Below are positions 1-16,612 of a stretch of 64,000 bases of DNA, piece after piece; positions within the stretch are counted from its first letter, which is position 1, and the number at the start of each line of letters is the position of its first letter. The stretch comes from Pisolithus tinctorius (taxonomy: Eukaryota; Basidiomycota; Agaricomycetes; Boletales; Pisolithaceae): assembly GCA_024663395.1 (NCBI GenBank), contig JANFAH010000003.1:1054001-1118000 (forward strand), read 5' to 3'. The translations under genes were made by a program, and so were the position numbers. A model generated the notes under the pieces. That model was not told the DNA's origin. It was given only the letters and a program-made list of their open reading frames with translations, and made no database searches.

Positions 1-676
1 GGTGATATAAGATATCGATATGAGGATATGTATGTAGTAGAGTATCTGTACCAGGTCATGTGTATTACCGTCTGTCGTCGTTTTTCGGGCCGCCGCATGC
101 CGTTGCTTAACGTCTGGCACGTGGCCGCCATGCCACCGGGTCTTCGGCGCGTCATTCCGGGGTCTGTACATACCAAAAACAGGACAGCCTCGCTGACAGT
201 CGCTCATGAATATTGTGTGTGGCAGTCATAACGAGCATGATATGTGGGTATAGGACAGATGAGTGCCGCAGCAAGGGTGGTGCTGATCAAAAGAAACGAG
301 TGGATGTTACCGATGCAATTCTTCCCTCGTGCAGGGGCGACGCCGAACTCAGATGACCATAAGCGGTGAATTCGGACCAACAGTGATGGGCGTTCCGCGG
401 ATAAGCTGATCTGATTCTGATATTATCTAGTCCATAAGAGAGAGCCTGCAGAGGAGGACATGCGAGGCCGACCTCCGCATGTCAAGTGGAATATTGGACG
501 GGACATACGTAAGAAATGAAAAGTAAAATAAAATAAAAATTTTACCGCGACCCTGGATGGTTGTTCCCACGGCATGGGAGTCCGTCGATATAACCTCGTC
601 CCCGGTGGAGGGCTCGCCAGCAAAGCTGCCCGGCCTCCACCAAGTTTCTCTCCGCCGTCTCGTCCGCCGTCCACCC
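1..676. other. 5' flank, no gene recognised
   Basis: No open frame here shows a recognisable domain or a plausible spliced model. The stretch is normal unique DNA with many CpG dinucleotides, unlike the transposon half of the window. The last few hundred bases should hold the promoter and 5' UTR of the FYVE gene that starts at 677. The A/T-rich run near 515-540 is the only compositional feature I noticed. Confidence 0.5.
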
Positions 677-1910
677 ATGTCCACCCTGGCAACCGCCCTT
701 GCTGGCCTCGCCTCAAAGGCACAGGCAAGGATGTCCCGCTCCCGCTTACACTCCTGCGAATACGAATCTGCCTCAGACGCGTCCTCGTTGGCAGAGGGTG
801 CGTGACCAAGTGTTTATTTTACTCAGTACGACACCCCCACTCACCAAAGGTCCAGGTTCGACACGCTCACCTTCTACTCGCCGCTTCCATCTTGCACTCC
901 CTTCCACTCTGCGACCTAACGAGCACCTCGCTGTCCTTCTCCCAAAGAACCTCTGGAAGGTATGCAGATTTAGAAATATCCCTGTCTGTCAACCACTCAT
1001 CTTTCCCCATTCAGCCTGATGCACTGGCTTCCAACTGCGACAACTTTTCTTGTCGCGTGCCTTTTTCGCTTCTAGAGCGTCGTCATGTGAGCAACTGCTT
1101 GATCGACCACTTACACAATTACTTTTACTCAATCGTACATAATAGCACTGCAGAAAGTGTGGTGGCGTGTTCTGCCAACAATGCACTTGTCGTACAACTC
1201 ATCTCCTTGACGTCTCAAATCTCGACTTCCTCTTCCCCCCACGTAATACACCTATCACCACGTTTGACAGCCCGACGTCACCAGTCGTTTTCGAAAAGGT
1301 GTGCGACGATTGTTGGGACCAAATCCACGGCCTATCCCGTACCCCTGAGTCTCGGCCGTCAACCCCAATGTTGGTCTCTTCTCCCTCGACATCCTCCTCT
1401 CCATCTCCGACATCCTCCATTTGTGCTTCCCCAATAGAGCACCAGTCAAGTCTGCCGTCAACTGGTGTTTCTGTCTCGCGTAGCTCCTCCCAATCAAGTG
1501 CAAGGAAATTCCCGTTTCCATCAGTGCAGAATTCGATTATCTCGGATCTCGAGCCTACGTCCCAGCCTTCTTTCGGAGAACTGGATGCTTACCCCTTGAG
1601 GCAATCCAGCATCATCTGCAAGGCAACTGGTGGCGGTCGGTGGGAGCCGAAGAACTCGCCTCCAAGGATTGGCTTGCGCATACCGGGGTGCAAGGCACAA
1701 TATGAATTAGAGATCGAAAGGGAAGAACAAGAGGAGCAGAGAAGACGTTTGAACCCTATAGTACGAGACGGAGGTTTGTAAACGGCTGACTCGTGTCAAA
1801 CTTGACATCATGGCTGATTATCTTTAGATTTTCAATATCGATTTAGGCCGGACCGATCGATAACTCCTGCAAGTCTAGCCAAAAGCCCGTGCCGACTTTC
1901 CACCTTCTGA
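677..1910 (+). CDS. FYVE-type zinc-finger protein
   Basis: Predicted phosphatidylinositol-3-phosphate binding protein, expected on endosomal or vacuolar membranes. Exons: 677-797, 850-959, 1015-1086, 1146-1773, 1828-1910, giving 337 aa. The finger is assembled from exons 2-4: WKPD, a first cysteine pair spaced C-x4-C, then the signature RRHHCRKCG, then FCQQC and finally VCDDCW. RRHHCRKCG is the PI3P-binding core of the FYVE family. The second half is Ser/Pro-rich and probably disordered. It ends in a charged stretch (YELEIEREEQEEQRRR) and a short conserved-looking tail (RDGDFQYRF) that appears only if the last intron is removed. The acceptor of intron 1 (849/850) is the weakest call, and the start at 677 is simply the first ATG in frame. 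Family membership is firm; its biological role is not known to me. Confidence 0.8.
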
Positions 1911-2621
1911 TTTCACCCCCTCTTTTTATTCCGTCTTTTCTTGGTTCGTCGATGCTTTCTTAGGGCTCTGTTGTACCATCTGCCGTATATACCTGTTGTG
2001 CTTTCGCTTCCATCCGCTGTGCGACATCCTTATTCCTAATTGTGACCTGTGTCCACCTGGCTCTTATGTCTCTAGGCCTTAAAAGTTTACTGACGTATGC
2101 CCTCGCTATGCATGCTTCATAGTTACCCTACTTGTACTCATTTGTGAAACAGCGTACGTTATTTATCATATCGTGTAGTTTGTAGCCGCGATGATCAGTA
2201 CATACGATACCACCACTTCACGCTTGTAACATAATGAATTTGTTCCATCAATGGTCGTTTGCTTTGACGGCTTGATTATCTCGTATCGATGGCCATAGAT
2301 TCGGAAAACCTGTCATAAATTTTCGAGTGGCCGCATTTGTGAAAATCATAATGCAGGAACCGGTCTAACATGCAGCTGATTATGGGTTTCAGCTGCGGGC
2401 GATGTCCTTTTGGGAGCTCATTACGCCTTACAGCCACACGCGAGGAATAATCATATTACACCGAGTTATTGGCGGAAAGAAGGTTACAGACAGCTGCAAA
2501 TCTATCTCGGTACAGCGGCACTTTTTCCCTGACAGCTGCTCCAGGAACTCCCGGGGAAGCAAGGTCAACTCGTGTGGCATGAAATAGGATTGCGATCGTA
2601 GGATAAAGTGTTGCGCCACTA
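1911..2621. other. convergent intergenic region
   Basis: This 711-bp gap lies between the stop of the FYVE gene and the stop of mL38 on the other strand, so it should contain both 3' UTRs and terminators. Pyrimidine-rich and TA-rich stretches at 1915-2160 fit a fungal 3' region. No conserved frame was seen on either strand. Confidence 0.5.
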
Positions 2622-4114
2622 CTACTTAAAATATTTGTTCCTCGCCCTTGCCTCTGCATACAGGTCTGGTTTCGGAGGTCTCCCATATCTTGGCTCTTCT
2701 GACCCTGCAACGCAACATGTTAGATACGTACCGCCTGCCAGCTTTAATGTGAATTCACCAAAAAATTCTTTAAAGATGTTGGGTACCGCTTCACCCCATG
2801 CTTCTCTCCACATGAAGGCACCTCCGCCAGCTGCAAGGTCAAGTTGGTATTTTTCGATGAAGTCTCTCACCGAAAATCCATCACGTTGGTCCTTTTGTAA
2901 CACGGGAACGGATACCGGTGCCTTTTGGGGAAGAAGAAGAATGGTATACCGGTGGTAAGGCGTACCCTTCTGGGGATGAGGAGGAATGTATTCGGTGTGG
3001 CCATTCAGATCGGCGATAGGTGACGATGATGTCGCCGATAGGGGGATATTCGGTCTAGGAAATAGGTTGTAGATGCCCTTTTACGGCTGATGGAGATGAT
3101 CAAATTGACTTACTGTAGCCAGTGCAGGTATGTCTGGAACGTGCTGTTGGCTTCATCCGGAACGTCTGCCAGAAGGATTTATCAGTGTGTGCACGACGTG
3201 GTCAGTCGATAAAGTTCACCTGGGTCAACCATCAGTAGTGTATACAAACGCGTGTCCGTGTGGAACACGCTTGTGTAGAGCTTGGGTGGTTTGGCCGTCT
3301 ACATCATAGATAAGAAATGGTCCCTAACCTGCAAGAACACATAATGTGACCTGTTCAGGAAGTAGGAACGTGCCAGGTTCCACAAGCATATGTTTTGTCT
3401 TTCCGGGATGTCCTTGCGAGGTTTTCCTTGCTTGGGGATACGTGACACGAAGGTCTAACGAGGGACGAAGGTAGGGCACCACATCGGGCACGACAAACAT
3501 CTGGTGGATGCGTTCCATCTGTGGACAGAGCGTGAAATGTTGTAGGGGAAGGGGGGTAGCAGTCAGCGCCCACCAATTCGTCGAGTCGGCCCTCCTCCCT
3601 CCAGCGCTTCTCGACGATATGTCTGTCGACCGCTTTGGACATGTCAGCTGTAACCCGGGTATGAGAGCTGAAATTGCATGACGCGCAAAAACGAAGGAAA
3701 CACACCCATTCCATTCTTAGCTTTCCAACGAACCTCGGGAAGGTTCACTTGACTCTGGATTTGCAGAATTTCCAGTTTCTTTTCCATCTCCTGAACAACT
3801 TCCGTGTTTGGGTCTGCACTAGCTTTGGTTTCCGCCAGAGCCGCCCGCAAATGTTGCTCCTGCGTCTTTAATGCCTCTGAATCAGCTTTAATGTATTTTA
3901 GTGCTTCGTCATAGGCTGGCAGTACTCCGAATGCGAGTGGTCTGTGCCATTCACGAGGACGGTCGCGCGAGATGTTGGGTCGACGAGGCTTGTATGGCCA
4001 TCGTTTCTTCGCGGACTCGGCAGTAGCCTCTGGTTGAGATGCTTGAAGGGTGCTGTTAGTCCTGGTAAATCTGGCTAATACCGGGACCCGCAATAATTGT
4101 CGACCAGGCAGCAT
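2622..4114 (-). CDS. MRPL35: mitochondrial large-subunit ribosomal protein mL38 (MRPL35, PEBP fold)
   Basis: Structural protein of the mitochondrial ribosome large subunit, with a phosphatidylethanolamine-binding-protein fold. Exons on the minus strand: 4114-3706, 3647-3574, 3518-3351, 3298-3220, 3165-3114, 3054-2759, 2704-2622; 386 aa. The basic, acid-poor first ~25 residues (MLPGRQLLRVPVLARFTRT) look like a mitochondrial import signal. Family landmarks in order: KRWREEGRLDEL, the MERIHQM...VVPDV segment, the PEBP core with TLLMVDPDVPDEAN and YLHWL, PPHPQKGTPYHRY, GFSVRDF, MWREAW and the very conserved C-terminal PRYGRPPKPDLYAEAR. Intron 2705-2758 is 54 nt long and has no stop in frame, so its retention would only insert 18 residues. 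It shares a divergent 107-bp promoter with PRP16. Confidence 0.93.
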
Positions 4115-4221
4115 TCTTGCGAGCTGAGTGCAGGCCCGACGCGGAACGGTCGACTGTCAGTTTCCTTTTTTGTTTTTGCCTTGCTGACGTAAGGCTACTA
4201 GCCTGTGTAACAGCGACCACG
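4115..4221. promoter_or_regulatory. divergent promoter between mL38 and PRP16
   Basis: Only 107 bp separate the start codons of mL38 (minus) and PRP16 (plus), so both 5' UTRs and both core promoters must be packed here or extend into the neighbouring genes. I see a T-rich stretch at about 4160-4180 but no clear TATA box. Confidence 0.5.
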
Positions 4222-8850
<4,629 letters not shown>

Positions 8851-9040
8851 AGACATAGATGTGTGTGTGTGTATATACGGTTGTGTACTACTTATAGAGA
8901 CGAGCAGAAATATTTAGTATCTGCACCTGCCTGCTTCAGGTCGGCATAACACCTGTTGCTAAGTATTGGGGAGGTCTGAAACCGTTCTGGATTCTTTACC
9001 ATCATGATCATCTAGTTGACTCGCTCGGCGTGCAAGTGAC

Positions 9041-10839
9041 ATGGAGGGCCCAGCGATGTCCTTCGAGCACGAGTCCAGCGAGGGGAAGCTGCACCATACA
9101 TCGCCGCTGGAGACACTGGTGCGCCGTACGTCTTCGCGACGACGTGTAGGCCATAACCAGCGCGGTCGTAACGACATGCGCCAAGCCACGGCCGCTGTCC
9201 CTTCACCCATTCCTCACTTTCCGGTATCCAGACCGTCCTTGGGCTCTCCACCGCGGCCGTTTGCAAGCCAGAGCATGCCGGACTCCCCGTTGCTCCATTC
9301 AAACTTTCGCAGTTCGGCGGCGAGTGGGACGACCAACGCTAGTGTGCTGCAATACTACATGGGCCAGAATTCCAAGTCTTCCCTTGACGAACCAGACGAG
9401 ACGTTTTACTACGACGACAGCAGTCTCATTTATCCGGGGGAACGCGAACAGCCCCACGTCGCACAGTCCACCAATCACACACCACAGAATCCTGGTCCAC
9501 AGATGTCAAACAGCAGCAGCCAACCGATACCCTCGAGCACCGCAAACCGACAGGACTCGCCCGAAGCCGAACCCAGGACGTCCTCGTCCACCGTACCAAC
9601 GGTCTTTGTCTCATCCCCGGAAGACGAGGTTGATCTACCACCCCGTGCACCTACGCGCCAGCCGATAGTCAGTAGCGGCTCACCGCGGTTGAATTTCTCT
9701 CGTCCCGGGAGACCACCTATTCTGTCTTCCGACGAGCAGAAGCGACAGGTGCTTGCGCGCAACTCTCAACGACCAAATTCACCTCGGACTACTCAGTGCC
9801 AATCATCACATTTGCCAGTTGTACCAATCACTGGAACGCGTTACAGCGCGTCGCATCTGTCACTGGAGCAACACGGGCCACATTCCACGAATGGGGGACT
9901 CCCTCCTACTAGTGTTCGTCCCAATCCTTCAATTTCGTCTTCTTCGCAGACATCCGCGAGTAGCAGTTACCTCCAATCGCACCCACCAGTGCTCCGACCC
10001 GGGCCATCTACTAGCCCATGTTTGACTTCGTCTCAGGATCATCGACGTGATAAACTCGAGCCGACTATGACACGCTCGCTGTCGCCGAACCCACCGAACC
10101 TCAAACCAAACTCGCAGAGTGATAACGCTCCGTATACGCAGTTTCAAACACCTTTGGATTACGTTCAGCTCGGAATTCAATACCATGAGTCAAACCGCCT
10201 CAAGGACTCGGCAGTGTACTTTGAGAAAAGTGCAACGGAACAAGGCGGATGCGGAGTGGGTATGCTGATGTGGGGCCTGGCATTGAGGCATGGTTGGGGT
10301 TGCGAGAAAGACGAAAAGTGCGGGTTTAAATGGTTAGCGAAGGCGGCGGAGTCGGCTGTCGTGGACCTGGAAAAAGCTAGGCAAAGCAAAGGGTTCGATG
10401 CAAAGGCCGTAAAGGTGTGTCTGCCTGTGGAAAGTTAAGACTAGCCCCTTACCCATAGCGATAACGTAGGAAGAGCTGATTATCGCCATTTACGAGGTCG
10501 GACAATGTTTTTTCCAGGGCTGGGGCGTTCGTAAAGACCAAAAGATGGCTGTCGTAAGTGGCATGGATGTGTCCAATTTACCACGAGCTGATCCCGTTTC
10601 TAGAGCTACTACAGAGTTGCTGCAAGTTTGGGAGATGTAGACGCACAACAAGACCTCGCTTTCTGCTTGGCTAATGGTAAAGGGTGCAAGAAAGACAAAA
10701 AGGAGGCGGCCAAGTGGTACCGGGCTGCGGTAAGGACGGTCCACATACTGGCTGAATTTTATGAACGGTTTGGTAGGTTGCACAGGGAGCCAGCGATGTT
10801 GGCATGGCGTGGATATACAAAGATAAGTACAAGGGCTGA
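9041..10839 (+). CDS. Sel1-repeat protein of the Nif1/DSF2 type
   Basis: Exons 9041-10414, 10470-10553, 10604-10729, 10777-10839; 548 aa. The first ~375 residues are Ser/Pro-rich and apparently disordered. The C-terminal part is a block of Sel1-like (TPR-related) helical repeats: LGIQYHESNRLKDSAVYFEKSA, MLMWGLALRHGWGCEKDEKCGFKWL, YEVGQCFFQGWGVRKD and LAFCLANGKGCKKDKKEAAKWYRAA, closing with VAQGASDVGMAWIYKDKYKG. This repeat order and the short WIYK tail match the fungal family that includes fission yeast Nif1 (linked to mitotic entry) and budding yeast DSF2. A second in-frame ATG at 9056 is an equally good start. The role here is inferred from family only. Confidence 0.85.
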
Positions 10840-11007
10840 GTGCACCCCCACTTTGTCGATCTGATTTGATGCATGGGGCACGTCGACGTAGTACACACTC
10901 GACGACTGGATGGCTCCGCCGTGGAGGAGGAGCTATTGGTCAGATACCTTTGGATACCAGTGAATATTTGGAAGGAGGAGGCGCATGATATACTTGCAGA
11001 CTAATGG

Positions 11008-12482
<1,475 letters not shown>

Positions 12483-12603
12483 TAGAGTGGCTATGCAGTC
12501 CGGGTTGACGTCATGGATTATTATTAGTAGAAGTTGCAACTATCGAGGACTCAGACGGCATCAGTACTCATCTCTGAACTTTCTAGCTGGTGTATGGTGC
12601 ACA

Positions 12604-13513
12604 ATGAGTCTAAGACTAGATGTTCTGAAATCGCTCACCCTGGACGATCGCAAGTCGGTTTCAAACACGTCATCGACACGGTCCCAGCCTGAGGTAGACA
12701 CTGATGACGAGCTCATCAACGTTGTAGGTGCTCAAAGTCGTCATTCGTGTGCGATCGCACTCATTTCCGTTCCAGTTTTCGTCTCCAGGAACACCTGCGC
12801 GATCTCGCGCATCTTCGCGACCCGCATCTCGACCTGGATCACCAACTCCCCGCTCGCATCTGCGTGAGGGCTTGGCACCGTTGACATCCACCAGATCGCG
12901 GTCTACAGACCCATTGAGGGCATTTCCAACACAAATATCCCAGCGTATCTTTCGTTGCCTAGATGTCTCAGACCTCGCAGCGTGCTCGGGGGTTTCGCGG
13001 AAGTGGAACAAGAGCCAGACACTCAATTACAGTATGTATTCAATGGAGCTCGTCCAGAACGAGACTAACTTGGTATACAGTGTGGTTCCTACAGTGTAGG
13101 AAAGAGAGTTTCCTTGAAGATGCCTTGCCTCCTGGAAAATGGACTCGCAGGGAGTCCAGGGAAAACTGGGTCCGTGACTGATCGTGCTGCGAGACATCGA
13201 TAAGCTCATGTTCCACTGTGCACAGCGTCTCGCGTACTCGAAACTGGTTTCCAATAAATCGACCCCTTCGTACCCATTGCATCCGAGTGGTTCGGGACGG
13301 ACTTCACCATCGAGGAGGGGCTACCAAACACCAAAGGAGAGGAACGAAGAAAGGTGGAGACTCGAAGATGAAGAGCAGAGTCGCCCCAGTAAAGTGGAGA
13401 TGCGAGAGATGTACAAAGAACTCGGAGGAAGAAAGGCGAAAACCAAGGTCAAGCTAGGTAGCACTGGTGGAGTTAGGGACAAGACTGGTTGGGTGGTAGA
13501 TAATGAAGAATGA
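12604..13513 (+). CDS. F-box protein
   Basis: Probable substrate adaptor of an SCF ubiquitin ligase. Exons 12604-12723, 12776-13031, 13081-13169, 13226-13513; 250 aa. The F-box lies near residues 90-130: the LRAFPTQISQRIFRCLDVSDLA core is followed by CSGVSRKWNKSQTLNY and MWFLQCRKESF. A Ser/Arg/Pro-rich linker precedes it. The C-terminal part has no domain I know, but YQTPKERNEERW and KVEMREMYKELGGRKAK look like a conserved family tail. No WD or LRR repeats are present, so the substrate-binding mode is unknown. Its stop is only 43 bp from the SPC25 stop on the other strand, so the mature transcripts very probably overlap. Confidence 0.82.
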
Positions 13514-13556
13514 TAAATCCGTAGACTTCTGGAACGTCACCACCACACGAGACACT

Positions 13557-14457
13557 TTAGGAACGCGAGTGCAGAGATTCGGAAAATGCCATGCGCATAA
13601 GTTTAATAAAGCGATATATGTTCCCCGTTTCTTTGAGATCATTCAAGAGGATGGGCAAGGTGGGGAGAGGGGGTGTGGTGGTGATCACTAAGTGAGTGTG
13701 TCAACATTTTTTGACAAGGCGAACAAGCGGAACAAACCGTTGTATGATGGAGCTGCAACGTCAAGAACAAAGCTGAATTCTCTATCTGGATTAGCTTCGT
13801 CCACGTGCGAGAAGCGTATGAGAAGCTGGTCGGCTTCAACTCCCTCTATGTGGCAGCATAAGCACGACTGGTAAGCCGCGAACTCCGTTGCCACTCCCGC
13901 CGCGTGGGTACGGAGGATATCCTCCTCACGCTGTCTTTCTGTATGTTTCCATCCGTCAACCTGGATGGCTCAGCTTGAGAGGGAAATTCGCTTCACCTCG
14001 TCGAAGGTTTGAAGCGATTGCACGATATTGTTCAACCTCTGCATCTATAACAGCACATTGTTCGCGTATGGATGCGAGTTGGTGCTTGAGCGCAGAAACG
14101 GACTGCTCCGAATCTCTCCGTTCTTCCTGCTCCTTGCTGAGAACTGGGAACTGGTGAACGGAGACGACGGGTAGGGAATAAGAGGGTAAGGGTACCTGCC
14201 AGCAACTCGATCTCCCTTAGCTTGCATTGGTTTGTCTCCGCCTCTACTGCTTGGATCCTCTCAGCGAGCCGCCTCTTGTCAGCTTCTTGTGCAGTTCTGT
14301 GCTTTGTAATCTCAGCGATGGCACGGTTGGTGTAGTGCGTGACGGCCTTGAGGAAATTGCCCGTCGATATCTCATACGCGGAGAGTCTTAGGTCGATTTG
14401 AGGGTTTGGTTCTGCGAGGACCGACGCGAGGTCGACGTGTGTGTGTCTCATGCTCAT
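13557..14457 (-). CDS. SPC25: kinetochore protein Spc25 (Ndc80 complex)
   Basis: Subunit of the Ndc80 complex that ties centromeres to spindle microtubules; Spc25 pairs with Spc24 at the centromere-proximal end. Exons on the minus strand: 14457-14196, 14143-13997, 13938-13738, 13687-13557; 246 aa. The N-terminal two thirds are predicted coiled coil (for example AQEADKRRLAERIQAVEAE and KEQEERRDSEQ). The C-terminal RWD-like globular domain carries GVEADQLLIRFSHVDEANPD, REFSFVLDV, TTTPPLPTLPILLNDL and the terminal helix YRFIKLMRMAF, all hallmarks of fungal Spc25. I place the start at the first true ATG (14457). The gene shares a 155-bp divergent promoter with the NDR kinase gene. Confidence 0.9.
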
Positions 14458-14612
14458 GCTCGGCACTTCTATACATGCGATTTGGCTAAATTACAAGACT
14501 TGGACGCGTTTGGGTCGCGCGTCGTTCACGTGACTTGGAAACCATGCATGCCGTGAACCGCTGCACCTCCATTCCCTATAGATCCCAATAGATATACCAC
14601 GGGATCTTGGAG

Positions 14613-16455
14613 ATGGCAAAGAAAATCGCGACATCGCACTATCAAGACATCCATATGGATACCGCCAAAGGAATAACGATGGGGCTTCGAGACATTCATA
14701 TGGGAACAGCCAGAGGAGATCAATGGAACGACGATATCAACATGGACACCACTAAACAGGCCACGACTGTGAAAGCCACGGGGCTAAAGCTATGGGAGAG
14801 GGAGCTTCTAGAAAGCTCGGAAGTCAAGCGAAAGGCAACGGTGGCTCAGCTTTGTACGAATTCTCTTCTGTCTTTTCAGTCTGGATCTTATCACTGATTG
14901 CGGCTTTATTCGATCGAAGATTTTTTGGATTACTACTTTCAATGTTTGGGTTATCTTGCCGCAAGGAAGGAGAGACGAGCACGATTCGATGCGGATACGT
15001 CCAAACGTCAGCTGACAGCCTCAGAGTTCGCTGCAGAGTTCAAGTCTTACTGTGGACGTGAACGTGTGTTACTACGGAAGCGTCGCGCAAAACTCAGGGT
15101 CGAACAATTTCACATCATAGCGCAAGTCGGACAGGGTGGATATGGCGAAGTGTTCTTGGCTAGAAAGCAGGAAACCGGGGAAGTATGCGCTCTAAAGAAG
15201 ATGCGGAAGCGGACGTTGTCCAAGATGGATGAAGTACGTTGAATATCGCGACCATTGTATAATCGTTGATATCTTTTCAAGGTGAGACATGTTTTGGTAG
15301 AACGGGACATATTGACGGCAACCAAGACGCCTTGGCTCGTTCGCCTGCTCTACGCCTTTCAGGACTCTGAAAACGTGTACCTCGCGATGGAATATGTCCC
15401 TGGTGGTGATTTCAGAACTCTTCTCAACAACTCTGGAGTCTTGAAGGAGGAACACGCTCGATTTTACATAAGTGAAATGTTTGTTGCCGTGAACGAGCTT
15501 CATAAATTAGGTTACATCCATCGCGATTTGAAGCCTGAGGTTTGTTTCTTAGAAATGTCGCTCATTATGTGCATTCCATACTTACGAACCACAGAACTTC
15601 CTGGTGGATGGCACCGGTCACGTCAAGTTGACTGACTTCGGCTTGGCTACGGGTGCTCTGAACCCAAAGCGAATCGAATCTCTGAAAATAAAGCTGGACA
15701 AAGTCAAGGACAATCAAGTCGTATATCGGTCCACGCTTGAGAGGCGATCGATATACCGTTCTATCAGGCGCGAAGATCCCCGTTATGCGGATTCCATCGT
15801 GGGGTCCCCCGATTACATGGCACCTGAGGTTCTACGCGGCAAGCCATACACTTACTCCGTGGATTATTGGTCTTTGGGATGTATCTTTTTCGAATTCCTG
15901 GCTGGATTCCCTCCGTTTAGCGGAAGCACACCTGAAGAAACCTGGACTAACCTTAAAAATTGGACGAAGGTGCTGCGAAGACCGGAATATGACAAACCCG
16001 AGGACCTCATTTTCAACTTGACGGACATTGCTTGGGATGCCGTAACAAGGTGAGAGGTTTGAAGTCTTATTGATGCTTTTTAAACCGCGCCATTTAGGCT
16101 TATTTCGCACTCAAGCGTCCGCTACTCGTCGCTGACGCAGGTAGCTGGACATCCGTTTTTTGATGGCGTCAAGTGGGAGGACCTACGTTCTACTCGTGCT
16201 CCGTTCGTTCCGGCATTAGACTCGGAGATCGACACAGGTTATTATGACGATTTCACGTCCCCAGAAGATATGGCAAAGTATGCTGAGGTGCAGGAGAAAC
16301 AGAAGAATGTGGAGAAGGTTCGAGAGAAGGATGAGCCGACCTCCAGAGGGGTGTGGGTGGGTTTCACGTTCGGTAAGAATGGCCCGAGTAACAGGCTTTT
16401 GGCGGCCATGGATGACACGGGTCGTGAGGACGGTGCTCTAGCAACGATATTTTAA
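14613..16455 (+). CDS. DBF2: NDR/LATS-family protein kinase, Dbf2/Sid2 type
   Basis: AGC-type Ser/Thr kinase of the mitotic-exit/septation network, normally activated by binding Mob1. Exons 14613-14853, 14920-15233, 15282-15539, 15595-16049, 16098-16455; 541 aa. The N-terminal Mob1-binding region is [20 protein letters not shown] and [20 protein letters not shown] (in parts). Catalytic landmarks: glycine loop GQGGYGEVF, lysine in CALKK, HRDLKPEN (split by an intron), DFG, an NDR-type insert, then the activation loop GSPDYMAPE. The C-terminal hydrophobic motif is WVGFTFG. A spindle/cytokinesis kinase beside a kinetochore gene is suggestive, but neighbours in fungi need not be functionally linked. 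The first ~50 residues contain three near-repeats around DIHM and are the least certain part of the model. Confidence 0.9.
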
Positions 16456-16612
16456 CTGATGTAGTGCTACCATTTGTGCTGTGGTTACTCATGGGGAATT
16501 ACATAAGCCTCTGGAAAGGAAAGTTTCAAACTCCGTCGAGCTGCCACTGCTTTGACCTCGAACCCTGCTCAGCTGCGACGCCTACCCCATCTGTCAAAGT
16601 TATTCGACTAAG

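Noticed and set aside
423..809. Minus-strand open frames over the start of the FYVE gene
   Set aside because: No domain; they overlap the supported exons on the plus strand and look like chance frames in CpG-rich DNA.
574..1437. Long plus-strand frame of 287 codons
   Set aside because: It runs through FYVE exons and introns in the wrong frame; the spliced model explains the cysteine pattern.
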